Below are positions 12,215 to 21,447 of a DNA stretch of 64,000 nt, piece by piece. The notes under the pieces were generated by a model that was given only the letters and a program-made list of their open reading frames with translations, ran no database searches and had not been told where the DNA came from. Source of the stretch: Marinobacter salarius (GTDB taxonomy: Bacteria; Pseudomonadota; Gammaproteobacteria; Pseudomonadales; Oleiphilaceae); contig NZ_CP136693.1 of NCBI RefSeq assembly GCF_032922745.1, forward strand, positions 1,612,001-1,676,000, given 5' to 3'. A program made the position numbers and the translations under genes. Each line of letters begins with the position of its first letter. The first letter of the stretch is position 1.

Positions 12215-12652
12215 ATGCCAAGAGAGTTCAGCCGGATTGATCGCATCGGCGATCAGATGCAGCGGGAGCTGGCCCAGCTCATCCAGCGGGAGGTCAAAGA
12301 CCCGCGGGTGGGCATGGTCACGGTGAATGCCGTCAAGGTGAGCCGTGACCTGGGGTATGCAGACGTTTACGTATCGCTGCTGACCACCGAAGAGCTGACC
12401 GAGGAGTCGCCGCAGGTGCGGGATTCCCTGACAGTGCTGAATAAAGCGGCTGGCTTCCTGAAAGGGCAGGTCGGCCGTGCCATGAAATTGCGGGTGACGC
12501 CCCAGTTGCGTTTTCATTTCGATACGTTGCTTGGGCACAGCCGTCACATGGACAACCTGATTCGGGAAGCGGTTGGCGACAAGCCAGTGGTTGACCGTGA
12601 CGACGACGCCCGCAACGACGGGGCGTCTGATGATCCGGAGCAAAAGGCTTGA
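12215..12652 (+). CDS. rbfA: 30S ribosome-binding factor RbfA
   Basis: A 145-residue KH-fold protein that binds immature 30S subunits near the 16S rRNA 5' end and is needed for cold adaptation. Conserved pieces are [25 protein letters not shown] near the N-terminus and [13 protein letters not shown] near residue 90. The frame is open from 12158 inside infB, but ATG 12215 has AAAGGA upstream and matches the family start ([11 protein letters not shown]). The C-terminal tail is acidic and variable. Its stop overlaps the truB start. Confidence 0.95.
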   Translation: MPREFSRIDRIGDQMQRELAQLIQREVKDPRVGMVTVNAVKVSRDLGYADVYVSLLTTEELTEESPQVRDSLTVLNKAAGFLKGQVGRAMKLRVTPQLRFHFDTLLGHSRHMDNLIREAVGDKPVVDRDDDARNDGASDDPEQKA

Positions 12653-13569
12653 GTCGACGTCGTAAAGGTCGCGATGTAAACGGCATACTGGTGATCGACA
12701 AGCCGATGGACATTACGTCCAACGGCATCCTGCAGCAGGTAAAACGCCTGTTCGGGGCGGCCAAGGCCGGTCACACCGGTGCGTTGGACCCGCTGGCCAC
12801 GGGCGTGTTGCCGTTGTGCTTTGGTGAAGCCACCAAGTTTTCCCAGATGATGCTGGACAGCGACAAAGCCTACATCGCCACCGCTCGCCTGGGTGTCCGT
12901 ACCGAAACCGGGGACAGCGAAGGTGCCGTGGTTGCTGAGAAACCTGTGCCCCCTGGGCTCGATGCCGATGCACTGGAACCGGTGTTGGAGCGCTTTCGTG
13001 GCGATATCCAGCAGGTTCCCTCCATGTACTCCGCGCTAAAGCACAAGGGCAAACCGCTCTATGAATACGCGCGCGAAGGTATTGAGGTGGAGCGTCCGTC
13101 GCGCCCGGTGACCATATACGAGCTGACGCTGCTGGAGGTGCGCGAGACCGAGATTGATATCGCGGTAAGTTGCACGAAAGGCACCTATATTCGCTCGCTG
13201 GTGGAGGACATTGGCGAGGCATTGGGCTGCGGTGCCCATGTCACGGCACTGCGCCGCACCATGGCCTCCGGTTTCACGCTGGCGGATGCCCGTGAGGTTT
13301 CAATGCTGGAGTCCATGCGCGAAGAAGGTGAAAGTCTGGATGGCCTGCTGGTGGCCCCGGATGCTGCTCTGTCCATGTTCCCGGAGCGGGATCTGGAAGG
13401 CAGTTCGCTGGTGTCGATATTGAACGGACAACCAGTTAGAATATCTGGTCAGCCCGCGGAAGGGTTCGTTCGCCTTTATGGCAACGGGCGTTTTGTCGGG
13501 CTGGCGGAAGGATTCCCGGAGGGGGAGGCGACCAAACTGGTGCCTCGTCGTCTGGTGAAGAGTGGCTGA
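12649..13569 (+). CDS. truB: tRNA pseudouridine-55 synthase TruB
   Basis: A 306-residue enzyme making pseudouridine 55 in the T-loop of tRNAs. The catalytic aspartate is D47 in [25 protein letters not shown] is the conserved binding motif near residue 180. A C-terminal PUA-like segment includes NGQPVRISG and [14 protein letters not shown]. Start is TTG at 12649, overlapping the rbfA stop by 4 bases (TTGA), with AAAAGG just upstream; the N-terminus [18 protein letters not shown] fits the family. Confidence 0.96.
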   Translation: MSRRRKGRDVNGILVIDKPMDITSNGILQQVKRLFGAAKAGHTGALDPLATGVLPLCFGEATKFSQMMLDSDKAYIATARLGVRTETGDSEGAVVAEKPVPPGLDADALEPVLERFRGDIQQVPSMYSALKHKGKPLYEYAREGIEVERPSRPVTIYELTLLEVRETEIDIAVSCTKGTYIRSLVEDIGEALGCGAHVTALRRTMASGFTLADAREVSMLESMREEGESLDGLLVAPDAALSMFPERDLEGSSLVSILNGQPVRISGQPAEGFVRLYGNGRFVGLAEGFPEGEATKLVPRRLVKSG

Positions 13570-13660
13570 TAGCCCTTTGAGGGTTATTGCCAGTTAGCCG
13601 GGCTGTAGAGATGCGTGGTTCGGCCGAATTCGATAGCATCGCGACAATGAGGTGAGTTTT

Positions 13661-13930
13661 ATGGCACTTTCTGCCGACGAGAAAGCACAGATCGTTAAGG
13701 ATTTTCAGCAGGGTGATGGCGATACCGGTTCTCCTGAAGTTCAGGTTGCACTGTTGAGCCACAACATCAACAAGCTGCAGGATCACTTCAAGACCAACAA
13801 GCAGGATCACCATTCCCGCCGTGGTCTGATCCGGATGGTTAACCAGCGTCGTAAACTGCTGGATTACCTGAAGCGTAAGAACGCAGACCGCTACCTGGAC
13901 CTGATCCAGCGTCTGAGCCTGCGTCGCTAA
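13661..13930 (+). CDS. rpsO: 30S ribosomal protein S15
   Basis: An 89-residue primary-binding protein of the 30S platform. The core [22 protein letters not shown] (four-helix bundle, 16S rRNA contact) is intact and length equals the family norm. ATG 13661 is chosen over GTG 13652 because it gives the usual MALSADEKA start and has GAGGTG at about 6 bases. It sits between truB and pnp as in most gammaproteobacteria. Confidence 0.97.
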   Translation: MALSADEKAQIVKDFQQGDGDTGSPEVQVALLSHNINKLQDHFKTNKQDHHSRRGLIRMVNQRRKLLDYLKRKNADRYLDLIQRLSLRR

Positions 13931-14238
13931 TCCGGTTGTACTTAACGGCCGGCGGGGCTTTGATAGCCCCGCTGGTTGTGCCTCTCTCCTGCATCGTGTC
14001 TGTCTGTGAACCCTGAAGGAACTCCCTGTCGTAACGGAAAGCTGAAATTGATAGCAGGTTGTTGAAAAGCCCGGTTTAGCCAGGTGGCTTACGCCCCGGG
14101 GTTTTGCAACAGCCTGTTAGCTTTCAGACGGGCTACCCTTCAGTTCATCACTTCAGGCGATGTTGCAGTTATAGCGGATAATTCGCAGGGGCGAGTTATC
14201 CGGGTCAACCAATTGAAATGATGAATTCAGGAGTTACC
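13931..14238 (+). promoter_or_regulatory. rpsO-pnp intergenic leader with two stem-loops
   Basis: This 308-base gap contains a GC-rich hairpin after rpsO (13952-13972), a long imperfect dyad at 14055-14116 (CAGGTTGTTGAAAAGCCC pairing with GGGGTTTTGCAACAGCCTG), and a second dyad at 14176-14201 (CGGATAATTCG with CGAGTTATCCG) ending shortly before the pnp start. In E. coli, RNase III cuts a stem-loop in the pnp leader and PNPase then destabilises its own mRNA. The same arrangement is inferred here. Confidence 0.6.
13952..13975 (+). terminator. Weak terminator-like hairpin after rpsO
   Basis: GCGGGGCT (13952-13959) pairs with AGCCCCGC (13965-13972). The following sequence TGGTTGTG is not a proper T-run, so termination would be partial at best and readthrough into pnp is likely. 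Confidence 0.5.
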
Positions 14239-16362
14239 GTGGATCTTAATCCCGTTAAAAAATCGTTCGAACTCGGCGGCAAGACCGTCACCATTGAAAC
14301 CGGTTGCATCGCCCGCCAGGCCACCGGCTCTGTGCTGGTCACTGTAGACGACATTTCGGTACTGGGTACCGTGGTTGCGGCCAAGGAAGCCAAGCCGGGC
14401 CAGCCGTTTTTCCCGCTGACCGTTAACTACTTCGAGAAAACCTACGCTGTGGGCAAAATCCCGGGTGGTTTCTTCAAGCGTGAAGGCCGTCCGTCCGAGA
14501 AAGAAACCCTGACGTCTCGCCTGATTGACCGTCCGATTCGTCCGCTGTTTCCCAAGGGATTCATGAACGAAACCCAGGTCATCACGACGGTCATGTCCTC
14601 CAGCAAGAACCAGGATCCGGATATTGCCGCCATGCTGGCCGCTTCCGCCGCCCTGTCCATCTCCGGTATCCCGTTCGATGGTCCTATCGGTGCATCCCGC
14701 GTCGCATACACCAATGAGCGTGGCTACTTCCTGAACCCGACCTTTGAAGAACTGGAAACCTCCCTGCTGGACATGGTGGTTGCCGGTACTGAAGACGCGG
14801 TTCTGATGGTTGAATCCGAAGCCAAGGGCCTGACAGAAGACCAGATGCTGGGCGCCGTGCTCTTCGGGCACCAGGAAATGCAGACAGCGGTTACCGCGAT
14901 CAAGGAATTTGCCGCTGAAGTTGGCAAGCCTCGTTGGGAGTGGCAGCCAGAAGCAGAGAACACTGAGCTTCTGAACGCTGTAAAGGCTGACTTTTCGGCC
15001 GATATCGAGCAGGCCTATGGCATCCGTGACAAGATGGAGCGCTATGCCCGCTTGAGCGAGATCAAGTCCGCTGCCGTTGAAAAACTGGCCGGAGAAGAAG
15101 AAGGTCAGCCGGCGGAAGACGAAGTGAAGAAGTATTTCGCCAAGGTTGAGAAGACCATCGTTCGCCAGCAGGTTATCGACGGCAAGCCTCGTATCGACGG
15201 CCGCGACAACAAGACCGTTCGCCCGATCGAAGTGGAAGTTGGCGTTCTGCCCAGCACCCACGGCTCTGCCCTGTTCACCCGTGGCGAGACCCAGGCCATC
15301 GTAACCACCACGCTCGGTACCGCGCGTGATATGCAGATCATCGATGCCCTGGAAGGTGAGCGTAAAGACCCGTTCCTGTTCCACTACAACTTCCCTCCGT
15401 ACTCCGTTGGCGAAGCTGGCCGTGTGGGTACGCCGGGTCGTCGTGAAGTTGGTCACGGCCGTCTGGCCAAGCGTGGTGTGGCAGCGGTTATGCCCACCAT
15501 GGAAGAATTCCCGTACACCATCCGTGCGGTATCAGAGATCACTGAATCCAACGGTTCCAGCTCCATGGCGTCTGTCTGTGGTTCCAGCCTGGCACTGATG
15601 GATGCGGGCGTGCCCATCAAGGCGCCGGTGGCCGGTATCGCCATGGGTCTGGTCAAGGAAGGCGACCAGTTCGCGGTTCTGACCGATATCCTGGGTGATG
15701 AGGATCACCTCGGCGATATGGACTTTAAAGTGGCGGGTACCTCTGAGGGTATCACTGCTCTGCAGATGGACATCAAGATTCAGGGCATCACCGACGAGAT
15801 CATGGAAATTGCGCTGGATCAGGCCAATGCAGCACGTCTGCACATCCTGGGTGAGATGGCCAAGGTTATCTCTGCACCGCGCAAAGAGCTTTCCAGCCGT
15901 GCGCCGAGCATCACGACCATCAAGATCAACCCGGAGAAGATCCGCGACGTTATCGGCAAGGGCGGTTCCACTATCCGCTCCATCTGTGACGAGACCGGTG
16001 CTTCCATCGATCTGGATGACGATGGCAACGTGAAGATCTATGCCGACAATCAGGATGCGGCCAATGCTGCGATGAAGCGGGTGATGGAAATCACTGCGGA
16101 AATCGAAGTTGGCGCTATCTACAGCGGTCGCGTTGAGCGCATCGTGGACTTCGGTGCCTTCGTTAACATCCTGCCTGGCAAGGATGGTCTGGTGCACATT
16201 TCCCAGATCTCCGAGCGCCGTATCGAGAACGTGACTGACGAGCTGAGCGAAGGTCAGGAAGTTCTGGTGAAGGTTCTGGACGTCGACAACCGTGGTCGCG
16301 TGAAGCTGTCCATGAAGGAAGTGAAGGAAGGTGAGCAGCCGACGGATCTGTCCGCGCTGTAA
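14239..16362 (+). CDS. pnp: Polyribonucleotide nucleotidyltransferase (PNPase)
   Basis: A 707-residue phosphorolytic 3'-5' exoribonuclease and degradosome component. Two RNase PH domains (about 5-210 and 310-540; [18 protein letters not shown] core, here [14 protein letters not shown], and [15 protein letters not shown]) surround an alpha-helical linker. A KH domain (about 555-610, [11 protein letters not shown]) and an S1 domain (about 622-690, [17 protein letters not shown]) follow. The frame is open from ATG 14218, but GTG 14239 has AGGAG at 5 bases and gives the family N-terminus ([12 protein letters not shown]). Confidence 0.96.
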   Translation: MDLNPVKKSFELGGKTVTIETGCIARQATGSVLVTVDDISVLGTVVAAKEAKPGQPFFPLTVNYFEKTYAVGKIPGGFFKREGRPSEKETLTSRLIDRPIRPLFPKGFMNETQVITTVMSSSKNQDPDIAAMLAASAALSISGIPFDGPIGASRVAYTNERGYFLNPTFEELETSLLDMVVAGTEDAVLMVESEAKGLTEDQMLGAVLFGHQEMQTAVTAIKEFAAEVGKPRWEWQPEAENTELLNAVKADFSADIEQAYGIRDKMERYARLSEIKSAAVEKLAGEEEGQPAEDEVKKYFAKVEKTIVRQQVIDGKPRIDGRDNKTVRPIEVEVGVLPSTHGSALFTRGETQAIVTTTLGTARDMQIIDALEGERKDPFLFHYNFPPYSVGEAGRVGTPGRREVGHGRLAKRGVAAVMPTMEEFPYTIRAVSEITESNGSSSMASVCGSSLALMDAGVPIKAPVAGIAMGLVKEGDQFAVLTDILGDEDHLGDMDFKVAGTSEGITALQMDIKIQGITDEIMEIALDQANAARLHILGEMAKVISAPRKELSSRAPSITTIKINPEKIRDVIGKGGSTIRSICDETGASIDLDDDGNVKIYADNQDAANAAMKRVMEITAEIEVGAIYSGRVERIVDFGAFVNILPGKDGLVHISQISERRIENVTDELSEGQEVLVKVLDVDNRGRVKLSMKEVKEGEQPTDLSAL

Positions 16363-16373
16363 TTCTGCCTCCC

Positions 16374-16406
16374 GTAGGTCGGATTAGCCGCAAGGCGTAA
16401 TCCGAC
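16374..16406. repeat. REP-like dyad after pnp
   Basis: GTCGGATTA (16378-16386) and TAATCCGAC (16398-16406) form a perfect 9-bp stem around GCCGCAAGGCG, preceded by GTAG. This pattern resembles widespread gammaproteobacterial extragenic palindromes. I see no second copy in this window. Confidence 0.55.
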
Positions 16407-16445
16407 AAAAAAGCCCGCCACTCATTTGAGCCTGGCGGGCTTTTT
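16407..16445 (+). terminator. Intrinsic terminator after pnp
   Basis: AAGCCCGCCA (16411-16420) pairs with TGGCGGGCTT (16433-16442) around a 12-base loop, with an A-run before and a T-run after. It can act on both strands, serving pnp and the convergent hydrolase gene. Confidence 0.9.
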
Positions 16446-16459
16446 GTTTGTTGGCCTTC

Positions 16460-16592
16460 GAGATTCGGAGTCAGAGCGCGCCGGGCAAGGCTGTTCAGGA
16501 ATCGCCACAAGCACGTCCATGTGGGCTCGGGCTCCGCCATCCATGGCTCCGCACGTTCCTGAACAGCCTTGCCCTGCGCGCTCCACGAATCT
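16460..16592. repeat. Long near-perfect palindrome in the pnp/hydrolase gap
   Basis: Arms 16474-16501 and 16556-16583 are inverted copies of 28 bases with one mismatch (GAGCGCGCCGGGCAAGGCTG and so on). A 7-base outer extension (AGATTCG at about 16461-16467 with CGAATCT at 16586-16592) lengthens it. The 54-base centre contains further partial dyads (CCATG elements). No open reading frame of interest lies inside. It may be a non-autonomous repeat element or a convergent terminator remnant. Confidence 0.75.
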
Positions 16593-16601
16593 TTTTCGCG
16601 C

Positions 16602-17468
16602 CTACTGCCTCATAAAATCCAGAACTTCTTCTTTGTACCCCGGAATCACAAATGTCGACGCATGCCCGGTATCCGTCTGTAAAAACCGCTTGGACTCTTT
16701 TGCTGCCCGGTATAACCGCTCCCCATGATGAAACGGAATAATCCCATCCCGCTCACTGTGAATAACCATCACCGGTACCGGGCTTATGTCGGCAATACGC
16801 TCATAGGCTTCATACTCGTCCGTAATGGTCCAACTCAGGGGGATCTGAAGCGGCCAGGTCAACCAGAAGTCGCCGAGTTTTTCACGGGCAATGGCGCGGA
16901 AGCCGGAGAAGGTGCCGTCGAGGATCACGCCGTCCAGGGGTGGTTGCTCGCCCCGCTTTACCCATTCACTGGCCAGGGCGGTTCCCAGTGCGCCACCCAG
17001 GCTCTGGCCCAGCAGGAACAGGGGCTGGTTCTGTACGTTCGGCTGGTCAACCAGCCATCGCAGGCCGGTCTCTGCGTCGTGCAGGGTGCCTTCTATGTCC
17101 GGTGCGCCGGTGGAGCGCCCATACCCCCGGTAGTCGATCAGAAAGACGTTGTAGTGTTTCTCAGGCAGCCAGGCGACGTTCATGATGTGGCTGCTGATGT
17201 TCTGGGCGTTGCCGTGAAGAAAGTAAACAGTGCCTTTCGGTTCGGAGCTGGCGGGGAGCCACCAGCCGTGGAGGGTTTCGCCGTCGGGGGTTTCCACGAA
17301 CACATTTTCGTAGTCCAGGTTCAGGCGGTCCGGGGTGATGTAGGTGACCTGGTCCGGATAGAAGAACACGCTGCTGCAGCCGGTCTGCAGCAGCAGGGTA
17401 AACGCGGCGGTGAGGCCGGCCAGTGTTCTCTGAATTGTCAGAAGTAGGCGTGGAGTCCGAGTTGCCAT
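16602..17468 (-). CDS. Alpha/beta-hydrolase lipoprotein
   Basis: A 288-residue protein with a lipoprotein signal (LLQTGC, lipidated Cys31), so probably membrane-anchored and periplasm-facing. The hydrolase core shows the nucleophile elbow GQSLGG with Ser156, an oxyanion-type HGNAQN (85-90), a likely catalytic Asp in HSERDGIIP and His in DTGHAS near the C-terminus. It resembles the YfhR/BEM46 group of serine hydrolases; the substrate is unknown. Its start overlaps the end of the DUF4105 gene by 31 bases, so the two are probably translationally coupled. Confidence 0.85.
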   Translation of the reverse strand: MATRTPRLLLTIQRTLAGLTAAFTLLLQTGCSSVFFYPDQVTYITPDRLNLDYENVFVETPDGETLHGWWLPASSEPKGTVYFLHGNAQNISSHIMNVAWLPEKHYNVFLIDYRGYGRSTGAPDIEGTLHDAETGLRWLVDQPNVQNQPLFLLGQSLGGALGTALASEWVKRGEQPPLDGVILDGTFSGFRAIAREKLGDFWLTWPLQIPLSWTITDEYEAYERIADISPVPVMVIHSERDGIIPFHHGERLYRAAKESKRFLQTDTGHASTFVIPGYKEEVLDFMRQ

Positions 17469-19303
17469 GTGCTGCGGTACCTGTCGTAGTGGTCTTCACG
17501 GCTGAATTTTCCGAACAGGCTGAAGTCCCGTTCGAGGTGCCAGTTGCCTTCCAGGTAGGCCTGATCCTGTCGGTGTTGGCTGCTGACGATCCAGGCTTTG
17601 GTTTTCACGCCGCCCAGAAGGCTGAACTGGTTGTTCTGATGCAGTATACCCAGGTCGGCGCCGGGGGCGGCGTCGTAGCCGCGTCCCAGGTCGTCGTCGA
17701 TTTCCAGGTCGGCAGTGGCCATGGCGAAGGCTTGGGTGCCGGGTGCCAGCTGCCAGCTGCCACCGGCGCCGCCCTCCAGGTAGGGGGTGAATACGCGGTT
17801 GGTTTCGGTGTCAGTGCGGCGGCCGCCGAAGCCGACTTGCCAGGATAGCGGCGAGAAGAACTGGTTGCGCGGCGAGAGTGAGCGGATTTCCACGCCGGTC
17901 AGCTGTTCAATCTGTACTTCGTTGTTGTCCGTGTACAGGCGGGCATCCAGTCGTAGGAACTGGAGCTGTGCTCCGCCACGGTAGCCGGCGGGTGGGTCAA
18001 GTATATCGTGATAGGCGGGGCGTAACGTGAGTTCGCTGAAGTTGCGGTCACCCATGCGCCCGCCGCTGACGCTGGCGCGAAAGGTGTCATGGCCCTGGTC
18101 GTCCCGGATGGCAGGCTCAGGGGGGCTGTCCTTTATCGCGACTCCGCGGATCTTGCTGCGTTCCCTTAGCAGGTCATGGGAGAGTGGGGCTGCATGTTCC
18201 CTGGGCCAGCCCTCGGCTTCGCTTTGGTAACGAACATAGTCGTAGGTGGCGTCCAGCACCCGCGCACGCGGTTCATCGTTCAATGCCTGTACCTCGGGTG
18301 CATCGGCATCCACATAGCCGTTGGCGATGGCGGCGGCGAGTGTCTGATGGTCGTCGGGCAGGGCGTCGATGCGGTGGCTGACGTTGGTCGCCGCAGACGG
18401 GCGGTAGTAGACGGAGTCGACAAGTCCCTTGTCGACAACCCATCGCACCGTGTCCGAGGGAATGGCATGGGTGCCGACTTCCCCCAGCAGGTCGGTGCCG
18501 GGCCGGGCGACGTCGATCAGGGCCAGCAGGCGGTAGGCGCAGTTCTCGTCAAAAAAATAGTAATCGAAATTGCGCTCGCGTATCTCCCAGGTATGGGCGA
18601 GCATCATGTCCACTTCCGCCTGGGTGAGGTTGAGTGTGTACTCCCACAGGTCCCGGTGCTCAATGTCGGAATAGAGGCGAATTTTTTCGTAGTAGGGCTG
18701 GATGGAGGTAATGCCCGGGTAGCCACCAAAAATGCCCTTATAGGCGAACAGAATTTCGCTATCGTGGGCGGCCGCATCGGCGGCGTAAGAGATGGTGTTG
18801 GCCAGGATCAGGTTCGTTTCCTCGTCTTCCCTGGGCGGGTCCAGTCGCAGGAACGTATGGCCAAACATGGACGACGGACTGTTCAGGTAGGACGCGGCAA
18901 ATACCAGTGTCACGGTTTCGGTATTCAACTCGTCGGTCCACTCCTCGAAAGCGGGGCAACTTGCGGGTTGCCCGGGCAGGTCCAGTTGTGCCCTTAGCCA
19001 GCGGTCCCGTGCCGGGAAGCGGCAGCGCGCGTGCTCATTCCCGCCTCCGGGCTGGGTGATGGCCGCGACTGTGGCTTCCAGTTCCGCCTTTGGTGAGGTT
19101 TTGCCGTTATCGCTGAGGTAGAAGGCATCGTCGTCCGCCTGACCGGTGTAGCCGTCGCCGAAGCGGTCGGGTTGGTAATGGAGCAGGGTCAACCACGCAG
19201 GATTCTGATGTAGGTTTCCGGTGTCGGGGAGCGATGTTGCAAATGCATTGAAACAGGATGCTAGCCATATAGGGGCCAGGGCGAACCGAAGCAAAGTGCG
19301 CAT
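17438..19303 (-). CDS. DUF4105 (Lnb N-terminal-like) envelope protein
   Basis: A 621-residue secreted or membrane protein starting with a signal peptide (FALAPIWLASCFNAFA). The central part holds the DUF4105 core (FAASYLNSPSSMFGHTFLRL, then YKGIFGGYPG and FDYYFFDENCAYRLL near residues 160-300), a cysteine-peptidase-like fold related to the N-terminal domain of lacto-N-biosidase-type proteins; H in FGHTFLR and C in ENCAYRLL are the obvious candidate catalytic pair. The C-terminal third is rich in alternating strands and ends LGLHAYF, which looks like an outer-membrane barrel. Enzymatic function is unproven. Confidence 0.75.
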   Translation of the reverse strand: MRTLLRFALAPIWLASCFNAFATSLPDTGNLHQNPAWLTLLHYQPDRFGDGYTGQADDDAFYLSDNGKTSPKAELEATVAAITQPGGGNEHARCRFPARDRWLRAQLDLPGQPASCPAFEEWTDELNTETVTLVFAASYLNSPSSMFGHTFLRLDPPREDEETNLILANTISYAADAAAHDSEILFAYKGIFGGYPGITSIQPYYEKIRLYSDIEHRDLWEYTLNLTQAEVDMMLAHTWEIRERNFDYYFFDENCAYRLLALIDVARPGTDLLGEVGTHAIPSDTVRWVVDKGLVDSVYYRPSAATNVSHRIDALPDDHQTLAAAIANGYVDADAPEVQALNDEPRARVLDATYDYVRYQSEAEGWPREHAAPLSHDLLRERSKIRGVAIKDSPPEPAIRDDQGHDTFRASVSGGRMGDRNFSELTLRPAYHDILDPPAGYRGGAQLQFLRLDARLYTDNNEVQIEQLTGVEIRSLSPRNQFFSPLSWQVGFGGRRTDTETNRVFTPYLEGGAGGSWQLAPGTQAFAMATADLEIDDDLGRGYDAAPGADLGILHQNNQFSLLGGVKTKAWIVSSQHRQDQAYLEGNWHLERDFSLFGKFSREDHYDRYRSTWQLGLHAYF

Positions 19304-19401
19304 GGATGGTCAGTCAATTCCGGGTTAGGCGACGGGTGGATGGTGAGACATTCGTTGCGCCGTCCATGGCGCGCAAACTCCTTTTTCTTCGCGCCCGAAG
19401 A

Positions 19402-19866
19402 TCAGGCGGCTACGTACTTGCTCAGCGTATCGTTCTGCTCCAGCAGGGCTACGATGGCATCGACAGCCTCGCCAGAGGTGGTGTCGGACGATGGGAAGAT
19501 GGTGGCGAAGTTGTCCTGCAGAACTTTGCGGAAAGAGTCGCGATCCGCTTCGTCCACACCCAGCAGCACGGCCACCGTGTCCAGGTTTTCGCCGGAGCCA
19601 CGGGACATGTCGCGGGCAACCTTATCGATGTTGCTGTCCATGTACATGGCCATGGATTGCACAGACTGGTTGGTCTGACAACCCAGGGTGCCGGTGGTCA
19701 TACCAAACGTCTGGTTACCGAAAGTACCGTTGGTGGTTGCTGCCAGAACGTGGGGGGCGATGCCTGACTGTCCTTTCCAGATCATTGCACCTACGCCGCA
19801 ACCAGGCTGAGCAAAGGCCAGGGTAGAAGCACCCATGAGCAGTGCACCTGCGATGAGTTTTTTCAT
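19402..19866 (-). CDS. DUF3015 periplasmic protein
   Basis: A 154-residue protein with a clear signal peptide (MKKLIAGALLMGASTLAFA) and the DUF3015 pattern PGCGVGAMIWKGQSG, conserved Cys pairs and TGTLGCQTNQSV. The family has no assigned function. It lies 98 bases upstream of the DUF4105 gene on the same strand, and likely heads that operon. Expression is suggested by a candidate promoter upstream (19992-20019). Confidence 0.85.
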   Translation of the reverse strand: MKKLIAGALLMGASTLAFAQPGCGVGAMIWKGQSGIAPHVLAATTNGTFGNQTFGMTTGTLGCQTNQSVQSMAMYMDSNIDKVARDMSRGSGENLDTVAVLLGVDEADRDSFRKVLQDNFATIFPSSDTTSGEAVDAIVALLEQNDTLSKYVAA

Positions 19867-19991
19867 TATCCACTCCTTGTTTGGTTTAGCTGTCGTCGCA
19901 AACGCGCCATACCCACCTGAAAGGGTCCCGGGACCGGCGCGCTAACGGCCCTGACTGATTTCCCGTGGAGACAGGTTGACCGTTGACTCTG

Positions 19992-20019
19992 AGTATAGTT
20001 GAAATCTCAGGAAGGCAAA
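19992..20019 (-). promoter_or_regulatory. Candidate promoter for the DUF3015 operon
   Basis: Read on the minus strand, TTTGCC (20014-20019) and TATACT (19992-19997) are separated by 16 bases. Located about 126 bases before the gene start. Confidence 0.4.
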
Positions 20020-20118
20020 TTACAAAGGCGCTGAGTGATTGATTTGGCCCATAAATCCAAAGTGTGATCATGTGTTCATATTTCTAAATCGGCTAAAAAA
20101 CGTTCTTTTGAAACGATC

Positions 20119-20147
20119 TTGTTATATAGGGTCGGTTTGGGTATAGT
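20119..20147 (+). promoter_or_regulatory. Candidate sigma-70 promoter for the small lipoprotein
   Basis: TTGTTA (20119-20124) and TATAGT (20142-20147) are separated by exactly 17 bases, ending about 46 bases before the TTG start codon. Confidence 0.6.
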
Positions 20148-20192
20148 GCGCGCGGCCATGAAGGCTTGTACACAACACATGGAGATTGAGTT

Positions 20193-20633
20193 TTGAAAAA
20201 AGTTCTTGTCGCATCATCACTGATTCTTGCCGGCGCACTGACTGGCTGTTCCTCACTGAACACCAGTGCTCCTTCCCTGCCGCTGTCCGGCTCCGTCGCT
20301 ACCGACGTTAAGGCCGACATCGAAGTAGGCGAGAAAATCTCTGGTCAATCCTCGGCAACCAAGGTTCTGTTCTTTACCCTGGGCGCTGAAACTGAATACG
20401 CTGACGGCGTTGCCTACTCTGCCGGCGGTAACGGTGGCAGTGCATTGCCTTTCGCGCTGCCGAATCCAGTTGAAGCTGTTAAGGCAGCTGCCGCCTACAA
20501 CGCCATTCAGGAATCCGGTGCTGACGTGATTGTCGCTCCACGTTACACCGTCCAGAAGGACGATTACGTGGTATTCGGAACCATCAACGTATCCGTTGAA
20601 GGTTACAAGGGCACCATCAAGAGCGTTAAGTAA
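20193..20633 (+). CDS. Small lipoprotein of unknown function
   Basis: A 146-residue protein with a lipoprotein signal (LILAGALTGC, Cys19). The mature part has a conserved-looking beta-rich core (KVLFFTLGAETEYADGVAYS; then ESGADVIVAPRYTVQKDDYV), similar in style to small outer-membrane lipoproteins that bind or oligomerise, but I do not recognise the family. TTG 20193 is preceded by GGAG at 8 bases. It has its own promoter and terminator, so it is a monocistronic gene. Confidence 0.8.
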   Translation: MKKVLVASSLILAGALTGCSSLNTSAPSLPLSGSVATDVKADIEVGEKISGQSSATKVLFFTLGAETEYADGVAYSAGGNGGSALPFALPNPVEAVKAAAAYNAIQESGADVIVAPRYTVQKDDYVVFGTINVSVEGYKGTIKSVK

Positions 20634-20657
20634 GTGATTGCTTGATGCCAGGTGTTA

Positions 20658-20697
20658 CAAAAAAGCCGGAACATGACACCATGTTCCGGCTTTTTTG
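20658..20697. terminator. Bidirectional terminator between small lipoprotein and livF
   Basis: AAAAAAGCCGGAACATG pairs with CATGTTCCGGCTTTTTT around a short ACACC loop. The A-run and T-run give it activity on both strands. Confidence 0.93.
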
Positions 20698-20736
20698 CGT
20701 TTAGTTACGCCCTTCTATCGGCGGGTGGCTATCCCA

Positions 20737-21438
20737 TCAACCACCGAGATAGGCATTCTGAACGTCCGGGTTGGCCAGTAGGTTTTTCCCGGTATCGTGC
20801 AGGCGGATGCGTCCGGTTTCCAGCACGTAGCCTCGATCGGCCAGGTTCAGAGCCTGATGTGCATTCTGTTCCACCAGGAACACAGTAATACCTTCTTCGC
20901 GCAGCTTCCCGATAATCTCGAAGATCTGTTTGATCACCAGCGGCGCCAGCCCAAGCGAGGGCTCGTCCAGGATGATCATATTCGGTTTGCTCATCAGCGC
21001 CCGCCCGATGGCCAGCATCTGCTGCTCGCCACCCGACATGGTGCCTGCCCGCTGGTGTTCCCGCTCCTTCAGGCGCGGGAACAGTTCGTAGACGTGGTCC
21101 TGGCTTTTGCGGATTTCCGATTTGGTGTTGAAAAAACCGCCCATGTGGAGGTTTTCTTCAACGGTCAGGCCAGAAAACACGCGCCGGCCTTCCGGCACGA
21201 TGGCAATGCCCGAGCGCATGATGTTCGACGTGAGGTCACGGGTGATGTCCCGTCCCTGGAGAATCACCCGGCCAGAGGTGGCCTGAGGATTCCCGCAGAC
21301 GGTCATCAGCAGGGTAGTCTTACCGGCGCCATTGGCACCGATCAACGACACGATCTCACCTTTCTTTACTTCAACAGAAACCCCGTGAAGTGCCTCGATC
21401 TTGCCGTAATGGGTATGGACGTCTTCTAGTACAAGCAT
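20737..21438 (-). CDS. livF: Branched-chain amino acid ABC transporter ATP-binding protein LivF
   Basis: A 233-residue ABC ATPase, last gene of the liv operon. Walker A GANGAGKT (34-41), signature MSGGEQQMLAIGRAL, Walker B MIILDEPSLGLAPL, and the switch histidine region VEQNAH. It energises uptake of leucine, isoleucine and valine with LivG on the cytoplasmic face of the LivHM channel. Only 9 bases separate it from livG. Confidence 0.96.
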   Translation of the reverse strand: MLVLEDVHTHYGKIEALHGVSVEVKKGEIVSLIGANGAGKTTLLMTVCGNPQATSGRVILQGRDITRDLTSNIMRSGIAIVPEGRRVFSGLTVEENLHMGGFFNTKSEIRKSQDHVYELFPRLKEREHQRAGTMSGGEQQMLAIGRALMSKPNMIILDEPSLGLAPLVIKQIFEIIGKLREEGITVFLVEQNAHQALNLADRGYVLETGRIRLHDTGKNLLANPDVQNAYLGG

Positions 21439-21447
21439 GGTTATTCC

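Larger units (their letters stand above)
19867..20192. promoter_or_regulatory. Divergent promoter region, DUF3015 / small lipoprotein
   Basis: A 326-base AT-richer gap between two outward-facing genes. I see candidate promoters for each direction, listed separately, and no coding sequence that I can support. Confidence 0.6.

Noticed and set aside
14227..15456. 409-codon frame on the minus strand within pnp
   Set aside because: Antisense to the first half of pnp; no recognisable protein features.
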